Shown here one piece after another: positions 45,929 through 54,755 of a stretch of DNA of 64,000 nt. How positions within the stretch are numbered: the first letter of the stretch is position 1; every line of letters begins with the position of its first letter. Below the pieces are notes generated by a model. That model worked only from the letters and a program-made list of their open reading frames with translations, made no database searches and was not told the DNA's origin. Source of the DNA: Campylobacter massiliensis (GTDB taxonomy: Bacteria; Campylobacterota; Campylobacteria; Campylobacterales; Campylobacteraceae). The stretch covers positions 744,001-808,000 of the forward strand of contig NZ_JACLZK010000002.1 of the NCBI RefSeq assembly GCF_014253065.1. The letters are read 5' to 3'. A program made the position numbers and the translations under genes.

Positions 45929-46449
45929 ATTTTTCCTTCTTTTTTTAAAAACTCTAGCGCCTCAGCCACGCTTTTTAGCCGGTCGCCAAGCTTTAAATTT
46001 ACCCCTACGCCCGCACTTTGCCCCGCCTGCACGTCGCTATCCTTGTCGCCTATCATGATTGAGCGCGCAAGGTCGATGTTTAGCTCGTTTGCGGCCTTTA
46101 ATAGCATGCCTGGCTTTGGCTTGCGACAGCTACAAAGAGCCTCCGGCGCATGCGGGCAAAAGTAAATTTTCTCTATCTTTACGCCCTCTTTTTCAAACTC
46201 GCCAAGCATAAAGCCGCAAAGCTCGTCAAACTGCTTTTGCGTGTAGTAGCCTCGCCCGATGCCTGATTGATTCGTCACCACGACTAGCGCGTAGCCCGCC
46301 TGAGCAAATTCCCTCAAAGCGGCAAAAATGCCCTCTTTAAAAACGAAATCCTCGCGCCTATAAACATAGCCCGCATCCTCGTTTATCACGCCGTCGCGAT
46401 CAAGAAATAGCGCCTTTTTGGGCGCTGCTTTAAACACTGTTTTATCCAT
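45925..46449 (-). CDS. gmhB: D-glycero-D-manno-heptose-1,7-bisphosphate 7-phosphatase
   Basis: HAD-superfamily phosphatase, 174 residues. The nucleophile and acid Asp are in 'LFLDRDGVINEDAGYVY', motif II in 'VVVTNQSGIGRGYY', zinc-site Cys/His in 'YFCPHAPEALCSCRKPKP', and motif IV in 'SIMIGDKDSDVQAGQSAG'. First gene of the minus-strand heptose-precursor operon, divergent from the cytochrome c gene at 46592. Confidence 0.94.
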   Translation of the reverse strand: MDKTVFKAAPKKALFLDRDGVINEDAGYVYRREDFVFKEGIFAALREFAQAGYALVVVTNQSGIGRGYYTQKQFDELCGFMLGEFEKEGVKIEKIYFCPHAPEALCSCRKPKPGMLLKAANELNIDLARSIMIGDKDSDVQAGQSAGVGVNLKLGDRLKSVAEALEFLKKEGKI

Positions 46450-46552
46450 GGCGAAAATTATACAAAAAAAATCTAAATTTAACCGAAAATCGCCGCCCGC
46501 GACGCGCTAGAAACTAATGCTAAAAACTAATGTAAAATTTAGCTTTTTGTAC

Positions 46553-46558
46553 TATAAT
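46553..46558 (+). promoter_or_regulatory. -10 box for the first cytochrome c gene
   Basis: TATAAT in the context TTTTTGTACTATAAT, 34 nt upstream of the ATG at 46592, with T-rich sequence further up as usual for Campylobacter sigma-70 promoters. Confidence 0.7.
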
Positions 46559-46591
46559 TTGCCCGCAACAACTCCCACAAAAGGATATAAA

Positions 46592-46897
46592 ATGAAAAAA
46601 CTAATCGTTGTTTCAGGTGCAGCCGCATTGCTAGCGGGTAGCCTATTTGCCGCTGACGGCGCGACTCTTTACAAAAAATGCGCAGCCTGTCACGGACCGA
46701 AAGCGGAAAAAGTGTATCTAAATAAAGTTCCTGCGCTTAACACGCTTTCAAAAGAAGAGATCGCCGAGAGCCTAAAAGGCTATAAAGCAGGCACTCTAGA
46801 TAAATTTAAAAGCGCAGCTATGATGAAGCCTATCGCAAAACCACTTAGCGACGACGACATCGCAGCTCTATCAGAGTACATCCCTACTCTAAAATAA
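46592..46897 (+). CDS. Periplasmic cytochrome c553-type monohaem protein
   Basis: 101 residues from the ATG at 46592 (AAGGATATAAA upstream; the longer frame from 46517 is not credible). Signal peptide 'MKKLIVVSGAAALLAGSLFA', haem-attachment CxxCH in 'YKKCAACHGPKAEKVYLNK', axial Met probably in 'AAMMKPIAKPLS'. Small periplasmic electron carrier, likely feeding the cbb3 oxidase. It has its own promoter and a strong terminator. C. jejuni has one such gene at this position; here a second copy follows. Confidence 0.92.
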   Translation: MKKLIVVSGAAALLAGSLFAADGATLYKKCAACHGPKAEKVYLNKVPALNTLSKEEIAESLKGYKAGTLDKFKSAAMMKPIAKPLSDDDIAALSEYIPTLK

Positions 46898-46903
46898 CCC
46901 TTT

Positions 46904-46930
46904 TCGGCGGAACTTTTTCCGCCGATTTTT
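46904..46930 (+). terminator. Rho-independent terminator after the first cytochrome c gene
   Basis: TCGGCGGAA pairs with TTCCGCCGA around a short T-rich loop, followed by TTTTT. It lies 7 bases after the TAA, so the two cytochrome genes are probably separate transcripts. Confidence 0.85.
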
Positions 46931-47002
46931 CTCTGCTTTTTATTTTGCGCTTCATTTTAGTAACTTTTTTATAAAATTTCTTTTCTTTTAAGCTTTTAGG
47001 GC

Positions 47003-47008
47003 TATAAT
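47003..47008 (+). promoter_or_regulatory. -10 box for the second cytochrome c gene
   Basis: TATAAT in TTTTAGGGCTATAAT, 33 nt before the ATG at 47041. The leader contains AAAAAGGACGAAAG as ribosome-binding site. Confidence 0.75.
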
Positions 47009-47040
47009 CTCGTCTAAATTTCTATCAAAAAGGACGAAAG

Positions 47041-47343
47041 ATGAAAATCTATCACATTGCAACTGCCGTTTTGGCGTTAAATTTATCTCTGCTTGCGGCC
47101 GATGGCGCGGCTATTTACAAAAAATGCGCAGCCTGTCACGGCGAAAAAGCGGACGCAAAATACGCAAACAAAGTGCCTGCGCTAACTAGCATCAGCAAAG
47201 AGGACCGCATAAAAGCACTACAAAGCTACAAAGACGGCTCAAACAACGCCTTTGGCATGGGCAAAGTCATGCAACTGCACGCCAAAAACCTAAGCGACGA
47301 GGATATGGCGGCTGTTAGCGAGTATATCGATAGCTTGAAATAA
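47041..47343 (+). CDS. Second cytochrome c553-type monohaem protein
   Basis: 100 residues with signal peptide ('ATAVLALNLSLLAADG') and CxxCH in 'IYKKCAACHGEKADAKYANK'. It is about half identical to the gene just upstream ('KVPALTSISKEDRIKALQSY' against 'KVPALNTLSKEEIAESLKGY'), so the pair is a tandem duplication that has diverged. Axial Met in 'GMGKVMQLHAKNLSDED'. Own promoter. The 217 bases after it contain no gene. Confidence 0.92.
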   Translation: MKIYHIATAVLALNLSLLAADGAAIYKKCAACHGEKADAKYANKVPALTSISKEDRIKALQSYKDGSNNAFGMGKVMQLHAKNLSDEDMAAVSEYIDSLK

Positions 47344-47560
47344 TACATGCGATTTTAACATAAAAAATATCGGCGGTCGATGAGATGAACTACGAAGCGA
47401 CCGCATCAATCTCACACATAGACTTTACTCGCAATGCTTAAATCATACTTTGAGCGCGGCGGTTTCGAGCAAAATTATTATATACGCCAGCGCCGACTCG
47501 CTAAAAACCGGGCCGGCGGCTTCACTTAAAATCACGAGCTTGTAACTACGGACGGCAAAA

Positions 47561-48109
47561 CTAAATTTGATACTCGTTAGGACTTAGCTCTCCTCGTAAA
47601 AGCTTGCCAAAGCGCGTGGCTGCGGCATCTACGGCATCGTCGCCAAACTCGCCCGGCTCAAATCCGCTACTGATAAACGGCACGGCAAAGTCCATCCCGC
47701 AGTAGTTTGCCGCGATCTTAAGCGGCGTTAAAATCTCATCCAAGCTAAAGCCGATAGCGCCTTGCTTAGAGTATTCGTCAAGCGGGGTGCTGACGCTTAG
47801 CGCAAGCTGCAAGACCTTGCCTTTAAGCGCGCCGGAACCCACCAACTCGTGCGAAAAGACGATGTCGATATAGGCTTTTAGCATAGGCGGCACGTTTAGC
47901 CAGTACATCGGGTACAAAAATACGATGCGCTCGGCACCCGCCAACGCGTCTTGCTCTGCGCGGGCGTCTATGCGCGCGATATCTAGGCCGTAAAGCCTCT
48001 CCAAATGGCGCACTTTAGCGTCCGCGGCGGACTTTGCTACCTGTGACAAGGCTTTGTTTACGCGAGATGCGGCGAGATTTGGGTGCGATAAGATAACTAG
48101 CGTTTTCAT
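47561..48109 (-). CDS. Flavodoxin-fold NAD(P)H oxidoreductase (KefF/MdaB type)
   Basis: 182 residues: 'MKTLVILSHPNLAASRVNKA' (FMN phosphate loop), 'AERIVFLYPMYWLNVPPMLK' and 'YIDIVFSHELVGSGALKGK'. This is the flavodoxin_2 family of quinone reductases and ancillary KefF proteins. Cytoplasmic flavoprotein; the substrate cannot be fixed from sequence. GGAAACAAC lies before the ATG. Stand-alone gene between the cytochromes and a 617-base empty stretch. Confidence 0.82.
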   Translation of the reverse strand: MKTLVILSHPNLAASRVNKALSQVAKSAADAKVRHLERLYGLDIARIDARAEQDALAGAERIVFLYPMYWLNVPPMLKAYIDIVFSHELVGSGALKGKVLQLALSVSTPLDEYSKQGAIGFSLDEILTPLKIAANYCGMDFAVPFISSGFEPGEFGDDAVDAAATRFGKLLRGELSPNEYQI

Positions 48110-48726
48110 GTTGTTTCCTTTGTTAAATTTTGCGAAATCATATCGTTAAAAAGCTAAAAATAGATTAAGGAGGCTTGCGAGAGCGAACTTTTGCAAGCAA
48201 GAAAACAAAATTTACAGGATTAAAACGCGCCCGCTAGGTGATTGCAGCGATTAAATTTAAAACGGCTCCAAGCCACCTAAACTCCAAGCGGGCAACATAC
48301 CCGACGGGTGCGTCAAGCGACGATCTTGATGTGATTGCGGGGCATCACTAGACTGAGTAAATTTGGCCGACAAGAGGCTAAATTTGCCGACGACCCGCTT
48401 GCTAGCAAAAGGCAACCGATTTTTACTCTGCCAGATTACACTTGCGCACTTTTACCATTTTGCACGACAAATTTGCCGTCCAAGACGCCAAAATCCAATG
48501 CTCAAATTTTTTGCCCGTCATTATGCCGTAGTTAGTCAAAATTTAACGACGAATTTAACCGCAACGGATTAAATTTACGGTCCAAATTTGACTCCAAAAT
48601 CCTTGCCGTCAAATTTAAAACGCAAATGTCGCCTACGCTCAAAATCAAATTTCGCGGCAAATTTTACGACCCAAAATAACCAAATTTTAGCGACAAAGAC
48701 GAGTCAAATAAGTGCGTAAATTCACC
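48110..48726. other. Long intergenic stretch without a gene
   Basis: No ORF with a plausible start and ribosome site, and no tRNA-like or terminator structure was seen. The right half (48540-48720) is crowded with AAATTT words (at least six within 48570-48680), many as CAAATTTG or AAATTTGAC. It may be a decayed gene or an AAATTT-rich spacer like that at 29312-29509. Confidence 0.5.
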
Positions 48727-48942
48727 TCAATCAGGCGGCCTGTAGCCCTTTTCTTTGCGGCGAAGCTCTAGCTCATAGGCGTCGTTTAGCGCATCTTCGT
48801 CGTCAAATTTCGTCCCGTCCAAAAACTTTCGCTCGTCGTCAAACTGCCTAGTTTTAAGCCCCCACAGCAGCGCCGCCAGCCCGCACGCGCCAAGCAGCGT
48901 AGAGACGCCGATCATCATCGCCACGACCGCCCCGCTCATCAT
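48727..48942 (-). CDS. ccoS: cbb3-type cytochrome oxidase assembly protein CcoS
   Basis: 71 residues. One N-terminal membrane helix ('VVAMMIGVSTLLGACGLAAL') is followed by the CcoS signature 'WGLKTRQFDDERKFLDG'. It is needed for maturation of the cbb3 oxidase and is always encoded near ccoI. The start overlaps the ccoI stop by 4 bases. The C-terminal extension 'ELRRKEKGYRPPD' is charged. Confidence 0.92.
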   Translation of the reverse strand: MMSGAVVAMMIGVSTLLGACGLAALLWGLKTRQFDDERKFLDGTKFDDEDALNDAYELELRRKEKGYRPPD

Positions 48943-51338
48943 TCGCTCCTAGCCCGCATCGCGTTTAGCACGACCGCGACCGAGCTTAGCGACATCGATA
49001 GCGCAGCCACTGCCGGCGCTACGTAGCCGGCCATAGCTAACGGTATCGTCACGGCGTTATAAACGAGCGAAAAGGCCAAATTTTGCCGCACGATGCAGTA
49101 GGTTTTACGCGCGAGCGCTACGGCAGCCGCGAGCGAGGCTGGGTCATCTCTCATTAGCACGACGTCGCTTTTTGCGATACTCACGGCCGCTCCGCTACCC
49201 ATACACACGGCCACGCTTGAGAGCGCGAGCGCGGCGGCGTCGTTTATCCCGTCGCCTATCATCAGCACGTTTCGCCCTTGCTGCGCCAGTCTCTCCACGT
49301 ATGCGGCCTTGTCCATAGGCAGAGCGTTTGCGATCGTTTCACCCACGCCTAGCTCCTCCGCCACGCGCTTTGCGGCGTATTCATTATCGCCCGTTAGCAT
49401 CGCCACGCGCATGCCCGCGTTTTTTAGCGCGTATACGCACTCTTTGGCGCCATCTTTTAGGCTCTCCTCCAGCTCAAATACCGCCACGATCTCCCCGTCT
49501 GCGGCGAAAAAATAGCAAGTCCCGCGCACCGCTTCGCCGTTATAAAACCCTAGCTCTCGCATAAATTTCTCGCTCCCGCCGGCTAGATTTATGCCGTCAA
49601 ATTTAGCCTGCGTGCCGCGCGCTGCGATGTTTTCAAAGCCGCTTAGCTCTAAAAGTTTTAAATCCCTGAAATTTGCGCGCAGATACTCGCCAACGGCGCG
49701 GCTAACGGGATGATCCGAGCCGCTAACCAGCGAAAAAAGCACGCTTGCGTCAAATTTATCCGAGTGCCTAAATTTACTCACCTTAAGCCGCCCGGACGTG
49801 AGCGTGCCGGTCTTGTCAAACACGGCCGTATCGCATTTGGCGAGGCTTTCGATGATTCGCGCCTCTTTAAAAAGTATCCCGCGCCTAAAGCCCGCCCCAA
49901 GCGCGACGAGCGTGCTAACGGGCGTAGCAAGACCCAGCGCGCAGGGGCACGAGATTACCACGACCGAGATCGCGACGATGAGCGCGGCGGAGAACTCGCC
50001 AGTGCGCCAGAACCAAAACGCAAACGTCGCTAGCGCTAGAGCCGTGATAGCAGCCGAAAACCTCGCCGCGATAGCGTCTGCAAGCGCCTGAATTTTAGGC
50101 TTTTTGGCTGCAGCGGTTTCTAGCAGATTTATGATACGCGCTAGCACTGACTCGCTAAAGACGGCGCCGACCTCGTAAACCAGCGTGCCGTCCACGCAAA
50201 CCGAGCCGCTTTTTATCTCGTTTTCGCCCTCTTTCGCGCTAAGATACGCGGGTGCGCTCTCGCCGCTAAGGCTCGAGAGATCAAAGCTCGCCGCGCCGCT
50301 GATGGCGATGCCGTCAAGTAGCACGCGCTCGCCCGCTCGCACGACTACAAGTTCGCCCACACGCACCTCCTGCGCGCTTTTTATGGTTATTTCGTCGCCG
50401 TTTTTGACGCTAACGGAGTTTAAATTTAGCGAGTTTAGATTATCAAGCGTGTCGGCGGCCTTTTTCTTGCTCAAGACTTCCAGATATTTGCCGATAAATA
50501 CGAAAGTGATTATCATCGCGACCGAGTCGAAATACACCTCGCCGCGCCTAGAAAACATCGCATATATAGAGAAAATATAAGCCGCGAGCGTACCCGTTAC
50601 GATGAGGCTATCCATGTTTTGAGTTTTGTTTTTTAGCGCGCTCCAAGCACCCCTAAAAAACCCACTTCCCGTGTAAAAAAGCACCGGCGTAGCGAGGATA
50701 AATTCGGCGAAATTTATGATAGAGCGCACGTCGGCGCGCATGCCCGTGAAGTAGCCGCCGTACTGCGCGACGGCCAGCCACATGATGTTCATCGTGCAAA
50801 ATATCCCCACAAGCAGCCGCGCGTAAAACTCTCGCCTCTGCCCCGCAAGTCTTTGCTCCTGAGCCTGCGCGTCGTATGGGTAGGGCTCATAGCCGATAGA
50901 GCGGATGAGGGCGAAAATTTGAGCCAAATTTATCTCTTTTTCGTCCCAGACGATGAGGGCTTTATTGTTAACCGAGTTTATATTTACCTCTAAAATTCCC
51001 TTCTGCGCAAATAAAACCTTCTCGTTTAGCCAGACGCAAGCCGAGCAGTGGATGCCCTCGATGATGAGCGAGATTTTATTAAATCCGTTCTCGTTTTTGA
51101 CGTAGTTTTGATAAATAGCCGCGAGGTCTTCTTGCAACTTTTGCGCCGCGTTTTTTGCGCTTATGGCGGGATTTAGCGTAGTTTTACCGAGCCTTTCGTA
51201 AAACTCATTAAGCCCGCTTGCGTTAAGTATCTCGTAAACTCCCGCGCACCCCTCGCAGCAAAACAGCTCCCCGCCGCGCTCCATCAGCGCCTCGCGCTCA
51301 AATTCGCCCCTGCAATGCGCGCACTTAAATTTGCCCAT
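48939..51338 (-). CDS. ccoI: Copper-transporting P1B-type ATPase CcoI/FixI
   Basis: 799 residues. N-terminal Cys-rich region ('CAHCRGEFERE', 'LFCCEGCAGVYEIL') as in FixI/CcoI, then a metal-binding domain with 'GIHCSACVWLNEK'. Eight membrane helices include the transport motif CPC in 'VISCPCALGLATP'. The phosphorylated Asp is in 'AVFDKTGTLTSGR'; 'SGSDHPVSRAVGEYL' is the nucleotide-binding His-Pro motif and 'LMIGDGINDAAALALSSVAV' the hinge. It exports copper to the periplasm for cbb3 oxidase assembly. It is coupled to ccoS as in C. jejuni. The 268 bases upstream hold only AAATTT-rich spacer. Confidence 0.95.
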   Translation of the reverse strand: MGKFKCAHCRGEFEREALMERGGELFCCEGCAGVYEILNASGLNEFYERLGKTTLNPAISAKNAAQKLQEDLAAIYQNYVKNENGFNKISLIIEGIHCSACVWLNEKVLFAQKGILEVNINSVNNKALIVWDEKEINLAQIFALIRSIGYEPYPYDAQAQEQRLAGQRREFYARLLVGIFCTMNIMWLAVAQYGGYFTGMRADVRSIINFAEFILATPVLFYTGSGFFRGAWSALKNKTQNMDSLIVTGTLAAYIFSIYAMFSRRGEVYFDSVAMIITFVFIGKYLEVLSKKKAADTLDNLNSLNLNSVSVKNGDEITIKSAQEVRVGELVVVRAGERVLLDGIAISGAASFDLSSLSGESAPAYLSAKEGENEIKSGSVCVDGTLVYEVGAVFSESVLARIINLLETAAAKKPKIQALADAIAARFSAAITALALATFAFWFWRTGEFSAALIVAISVVVISCPCALGLATPVSTLVALGAGFRRGILFKEARIIESLAKCDTAVFDKTGTLTSGRLKVSKFRHSDKFDASVLFSLVSGSDHPVSRAVGEYLRANFRDLKLLELSGFENIAARGTQAKFDGINLAGGSEKFMRELGFYNGEAVRGTCYFFAADGEIVAVFELEESLKDGAKECVYALKNAGMRVAMLTGDNEYAAKRVAEELGVGETIANALPMDKAAYVERLAQQGRNVLMIGDGINDAAALALSSVAVCMGSGAAVSIAKSDVVLMRDDPASLAAAVALARKTYCIVRQNLAFSLVYNAVTIPLAMAGYVAPAVAALSMSLSSVAVVLNAMRARSE

Positions 51339-51606
51339 CGGTTACTTTTTTCTTTCGTTTTAAGATTTTAGATTATACGAAAAAATTCTAAAGCCTCGCT
51401 TGATTTTGCAAGCTTTGGCGCGGATTTTCCTTGCGCCCGAATTTGACGGCAAATTTGAGAAGTTTTGCTCACGCATAAACGTAACTATAAATTTTGATCA
51501 GATTTAGCCAAAACCCACATATTTCAAATCAGTTAAATTTTACAAACCACCTTTTAAACGGCTTTAAATTTTAACCTCAAATTTAACAAAATAAAATCAA
51601 TCGCTC

Positions 51607-52717
51607 TCACGCAAACTCCCTGTCTATCACGATGAAAATTTTATACCCGGGAAAGCTTAGCGAGATCTCGCGCTCTATCTCGGCGCGCAGACGGCTTAGA
51701 TTTTTCTCGGCAAAATCGACCACCACGTCAAACCTCACGCTCTTTTTCTTAGTATCGATAAAAAACGCGTGAAATCCGCGCACGCTACTAAAGTGCGAGA
51801 GCAAATTTGCCACGCATGCGCGGCTTTGCTCCTGCCCCAAATTTACGCTATAAACGCCGAAAACCAGATAAATCCTGTAAATTTTATAAATCTCGATCTG
51901 AAGCTCGTTTAACCTCTGCGAAACTTCGCTAAGAGGCAAATGCTCGTCTATCTCGACGTTTACCGAGCCGACGTATCGCTGCGCGCCGTAGTTGTGCAGG
52001 ATCAGGTCGTATGCGCCGCGCACGATCTCGCAGCGATTTACGGCGGCGTAAATTTCGTCGCTGATCTCCTTTTCGACGCGCTGGCCGATGATTTTATCGA
52101 AGGTTTCTTTTATCAAAAGCATGCCGTTTACGATAATAAAAAGCGAGGCCAAAGCGCCCGCGTAACCGTCTATCTGGATATCGGCGAAGTACGATAGCGC
52201 GGCGGAAACGAGGATAACGCACGATATGATCGCATCGCCCAAGGCCTCCTGTCCGACGGCTCTAAGCGAGATAGATCTGGTCTGTTTGCCGATCTTTATT
52301 ATAGTAAAAGCCGAGCGCAAATTTGACGAATATCGCGCAGAACAAAAACGCTAAAAACGGCATCGTAAAGCTGGTGGGCTCCGGCGCAAAAATATTTTCG
52401 ACCGAAGTTTTTAGAAACTGAAATCCCAGCATCAGCACGATGACCGAGACTATAAGACCGCCGATATACTCGGTCCTGCCGTAGCCGTAGGGGTGGTCTT
52501 CGTCGGGCATCTTGCTAGCTAGTTTTGAACCAAATATCATGATGATACTTGAGCCTGCATCGCTAAGGTTATTTACGGCGTCTGATATCAGCGCGACCGA
52601 GTTTGAGACCATAGCGATAAAGATTTTCGCTCCAGCTAAGATAAAATTCGTAACTATGCCGATAAGCGCGGTTTTTATGATCGTTTTTTCGCGCTTGCCA
52701 TCTTTAAAATCCATCAT
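51607..52717 (-). pseudogene. Cation diffusion facilitator family transporter, frameshifted
   Basis: Two reading frames together make one CDF protein. From the ATG at 52717 (AAAAGGAA upstream) the first frame encodes 'MMDFKDGKREKTIIKTALIG', 'VALISDAVNNLSD' and 'DEDHPYGYGRTEYIGG', and stops at 52262. The continuation 'IGKQTRSISLRAVGQEALGD' plus the C-terminal cytoplasmic domain is in another frame down to 51607. The break is at about 52280-52290, where one extra base (AATAAA-G-ATCGGC) explains everything. There is no long homopolymer, so it is either a real inactivating mutation or a sequencing error. The intact protein would be a Zn/Fe-type efflux carrier. Confidence 0.82.
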
Positions 52718-52745
52718 TTTGAGATTCCTTTTCATTTTTGGCGAG

Positions 52746-52751
52746 ATTATA
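52746..52751 (-). promoter_or_regulatory. -10 box for the CDF gene
   Basis: The minus strand reads TATAAT (in GTGATATAATCTC), 29 nt upstream of the ATG at 52717. It supports this start over the longer open frame reaching 52894. Confidence 0.55.
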
Positions 52752-52758
52752 TCACTTC

Positions 52759-52787
52759 TTGACATCAAAGCCAAAATTTTATAAAAT
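52759..52787 (+). promoter_or_regulatory. Putative rho promoter
   Basis: TTGACA at 52759-52764 and TATAAAAT at 52780-52787 with 15 bases between, about 72 nt before the rho ATG. It is back to back with the CDF promoter. The leader up to 52859 includes AAAGAGGACACA as ribosome site. Confidence 0.5.
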
Positions 52788-52859
52788 GCGACTTTCAAAA
52801 ACTTCTTTTGAAACTTAAATTTATCTACAAAATTATTCCGTAATTTTAAAGAGGACACA

Positions 52860-54206
52860 ATGGAAAATAACGCGACCCAGCCTGCAAATTCCACGCAGGA
52901 AAGTCAAAAAACCACGAAAAAACACCAAAACTCGCGCACTCACATCCCAGTCGATGGACACAAAATCGAAGAGCTAAGAACTCTTAGTCTAGAGGAGCTC
53001 ATCGCTATCGCAAACAGCGTAGGCGTCGAGAATCCGCGCGAATTTCGCAGACAAGATTTGATATTTGAGATCCTAAAAACCCAAACAAAACAAGGCGGAT
53101 TTATACTTTTCACGGGCATTTTAGAGATCACGAGCGAGGGCTACGGCTTTTTGCGCTCGGTAGACGCAAACCTCAGCGACAGCTCAAACGACGCCTACGT
53201 ATCAAACTCTCAAATTCGCAAATTTGCCCTGCGCGTGGGCGACATAGTGACGGGTCAAGTACGCGAGCCAAAAGATCAGGAAAAATACTACGCCCTGCTA
53301 AAAATCGAAGCGCTAAACTATATGCCGCTAATCGAGGCCAAGGAGCGACCGCTATTTGACAACCTAACCCCGCTTTTCCCGACGGAAAAACTTCGCCTCG
53401 AATACGACCCGATGAAGCTAACCGGCCGTGTGCTCGATCTCTTTACACCACTTGGCAAGGGTCAGCGCGGCCTCATCGTCGCCCCTCCTAGAAGCGGTAA
53501 AACCGAGCTCATGAAAGAGCTAGCCCACGGTATCGCGCGCAACCACCCCGAGTCGCATCTCATGGTGCTGCTCGTGGACGAGCGTCCCGAGGAGGTCACC
53601 GACATGCAGCGCTGCGTAAAGGGCGAGGTATTTAGCTCGACGTTTGACCTGCCCGCGATGAACCACGTACGCGTCGCCGAGCTCGTCATCGAAAAGGCCA
53701 AGCGCCTCGTAGAAATGGGCAAGGACGTCATCATCCTGCTTGATAGCATCACCCGCCTAGCGCGCGCGTATAACACGGTAACTCCGCCAAGCGGTAAGGT
53801 GCTAACGGGCGGCGTGGACGCAAACGCTCTGCATAAACCTAAGCGCTTTTTCGGCGCGGCGCGAAACATCGAGCACGGCGGCAGCCTCACCATCATCGCA
53901 ACCGCGCTCATCGACACGGGCTCTCGTATGGACGAGGTAATCTTCGAGGAGTTTAAAGGCACGGGCAACAGCGAAATCGTGCTAGATCGCAACATCTCCG
54001 ATCGCCGAATCTACCCGGCCATCAACGTACTAAAATCAGGCACCAGAAAAGAGGAGCTGCTGCAAAAACCCGACGAACTACAAAAGATCTGGGCTATCCG
54101 CTCGGCGATCGCGACGATGGACGACGTAGAGGCGCTTAAGTTTTTGTACGCCAAGATGCTAAAAACCAAAGACAACAAAGAGCTTCTTTCAATATTAAAC
54201 GAATAG
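52860..54206 (+). CDS. rho: Transcription termination factor Rho
   Basis: Hexameric RNA helicase that terminates transcription. 448 residues: an unusual Gln/Asn/Thr-rich N-terminal 30 residues, the helical domain ('[20 protein letters not shown]'), the RNA-binding OB fold ('[15 protein letters not shown]'), Walker A in '[16 protein letters not shown]', Walker B in '[16 protein letters not shown]', the Q-loop '[20 protein letters not shown]' and the R-loop region '[20 protein letters not shown]'. It is next to dnaX and ccoI in the C. jejuni order. Confidence 0.97.
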   Translation: MENNATQPANSTQESQKTTKKHQNSRTHIPVDGHKIEELRTLSLEELIAIANSVGVENPREFRRQDLIFEILKTQTKQGGFILFTGILEITSEGYGFLRSVDANLSDSSNDAYVSNSQIRKFALRVGDIVTGQVREPKDQEKYYALLKIEALNYMPLIEAKERPLFDNLTPLFPTEKLRLEYDPMKLTGRVLDLFTPLGKGQRGLIVAPPRSGKTELMKELAHGIARNHPESHLMVLLVDERPEEVTDMQRCVKGEVFSSTFDLPAMNHVRVAELVIEKAKRLVEMGKDVIILLDSITRLARAYNTVTPPSGKVLTGGVDANALHKPKRFFGAARNIEHGGSLTIIATALIDTGSRMDEVIFEEFKGTGNSEIVLDRNISDRRIYPAINVLKSGTRKEELLQKPDELQKIWAIRSAIATMDDVEALKFLYAKMLKTKDNKELLSILNE

Positions 54207-54437
54207 TAAAGTTGCGTTTTTAGATAAATTTAACCCTTGCGCGAGTCGTTCGCGGCTCGCCGACCTACTTTAAAATGCTCTAAATTTTATAAATTTACAA
54301 ACCCTCTCCGCTTAAATTCACGTCTACGACGGGGACTATCTAAGCGCCAATATTTTAACGCGGCCTTTCAAATTTGCTTTTAGCTTTTGCTGTCCGCCGC
54401 TTTGCAGGCATAAGCAATCATCAGCGTTTTTTCGCTT
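54207..54437. other. rho downstream spacer
   Basis: No ORF. GCGAG...CTCGC at about 54239-54261 can form a short hairpin without a T run, so it is not a convincing intrinsic terminator. Nothing else was recognised. Confidence 0.4.
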
Positions 54438-54539
54438 TTAGTTTTTTACCTCGCCTAAAAGCTCTTTGTTTTTAGCGCTCATCGCTTCTTTTTCTGCTTG
54501 CAAATCACTGACTTGCTTTTTTAGCTCCTCAATATCCAT
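54438..54539 (-). CDS. 33-residue coiled-coil peptide ORF
   Basis: ATG at 54539 with a perfect GGAGG eight bases upstream, ending TAA at 54438. The predicted peptide 'MDIEELKKQVSDLQAEKEA' continues to 'ELLGEVKN' and has a regular heptad pattern (I/L, V, L, A/M, L), so it is probably a short coiled coil. Similar short leucine-zipper peptides occur in phage morphogenesis modules, but no family was recognised. It lies on the same strand as, and downstream of, the phage-type head gene. It was found by reading; it is too short for usual gene callers. Confidence 0.5.
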   Translation of the reverse strand: MDIEELKKQVSDLQAEKEAMSAKNKELLGEVKN

Positions 54540-54626
54540 TCTATCCTCCACGAGAGTAAAATTAAGGCACTGCCTTTGATAGAATAGTAACTTAAATTTT
54601 AAACGGGGTTGGTTTGGTAAAAAATA

Positions 54627-54635
54627 TGGTATAAT
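54627..54635 (+). promoter_or_regulatory. Extended -10 promoter of the structured RNA
   Basis: TG-G-TATAAT, an exact extended -10 element, with A-rich sequence upstream. The predicted start is about 54642-54643, directly at the first base of the 11-bp closing stem. No coding sequence follows on this strand. Confidence 0.75.
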
Positions 54636-54642
54636 TTCACAA

Positions 54643-54755
54643 GTAGGTAAGCGAACGGCTCGTCAAACAGCCCAGCTTCTTAGCAAAGCATTACCGCCCC
54701 TGGGGATAGAAACCTGTGTGAGGGTGTGGGTGGTCTCACCGCTTACCTATTTTTT
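54643..54755 (+). ncRNA. Unassigned ~110-nt structured RNA
   Basis: GTAGGTAAGCG (54643-54653) pairs without mismatch (one G-U) with CGCTTACCTAT (54740-54750), closing the RNA, and the 3' arm runs straight into six T's, so stem plus U tract also works as terminator. Inside, GGCT/AGCC (657-660/669-672), GCTT/AAGC (675-678/686-689) or alternatively CCCAG/CTGGG (671-675/700-704), and GTGAG/CTCAC (718-722/735-739) can form hairpins. No domain IV motif of SRP RNA, no tmRNA or RNase P signatures and no known riboswitch core were found. The 3' arm overlaps, antisense, the last codon of the phage gpF-like gene. Confidence 0.7.

Noticed and set aside
48335-48572. Two overlapping short plus-strand frames in the long intergenic gap
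   Set aside because: Neither has a ribosome site or a protein-like composition; both translate AAATTT-rich spacer.
52262-52894. Longer start of the CDF frame at 52894
   Set aside because: The extra N-terminus runs into the rho leader and does not look like a CDF protein; a promoter and ribosome site support the start at 52717.
53462-53995. 177-codon open frame on the minus strand of rho
   Set aside because: It is a composition shadow of the rho coding sequence: no ribosome site, Ser/Arg/Met-rich nonsense product, and rho itself is fully conserved over the interval.
54643-54755. SRP (4.5S) RNA as identity of the structured RNA
   Set aside because: SRP RNA lies near dnaX in some bacteria, but the conserved domain IV tetraloop and asymmetric loop sequences are absent on either strand.
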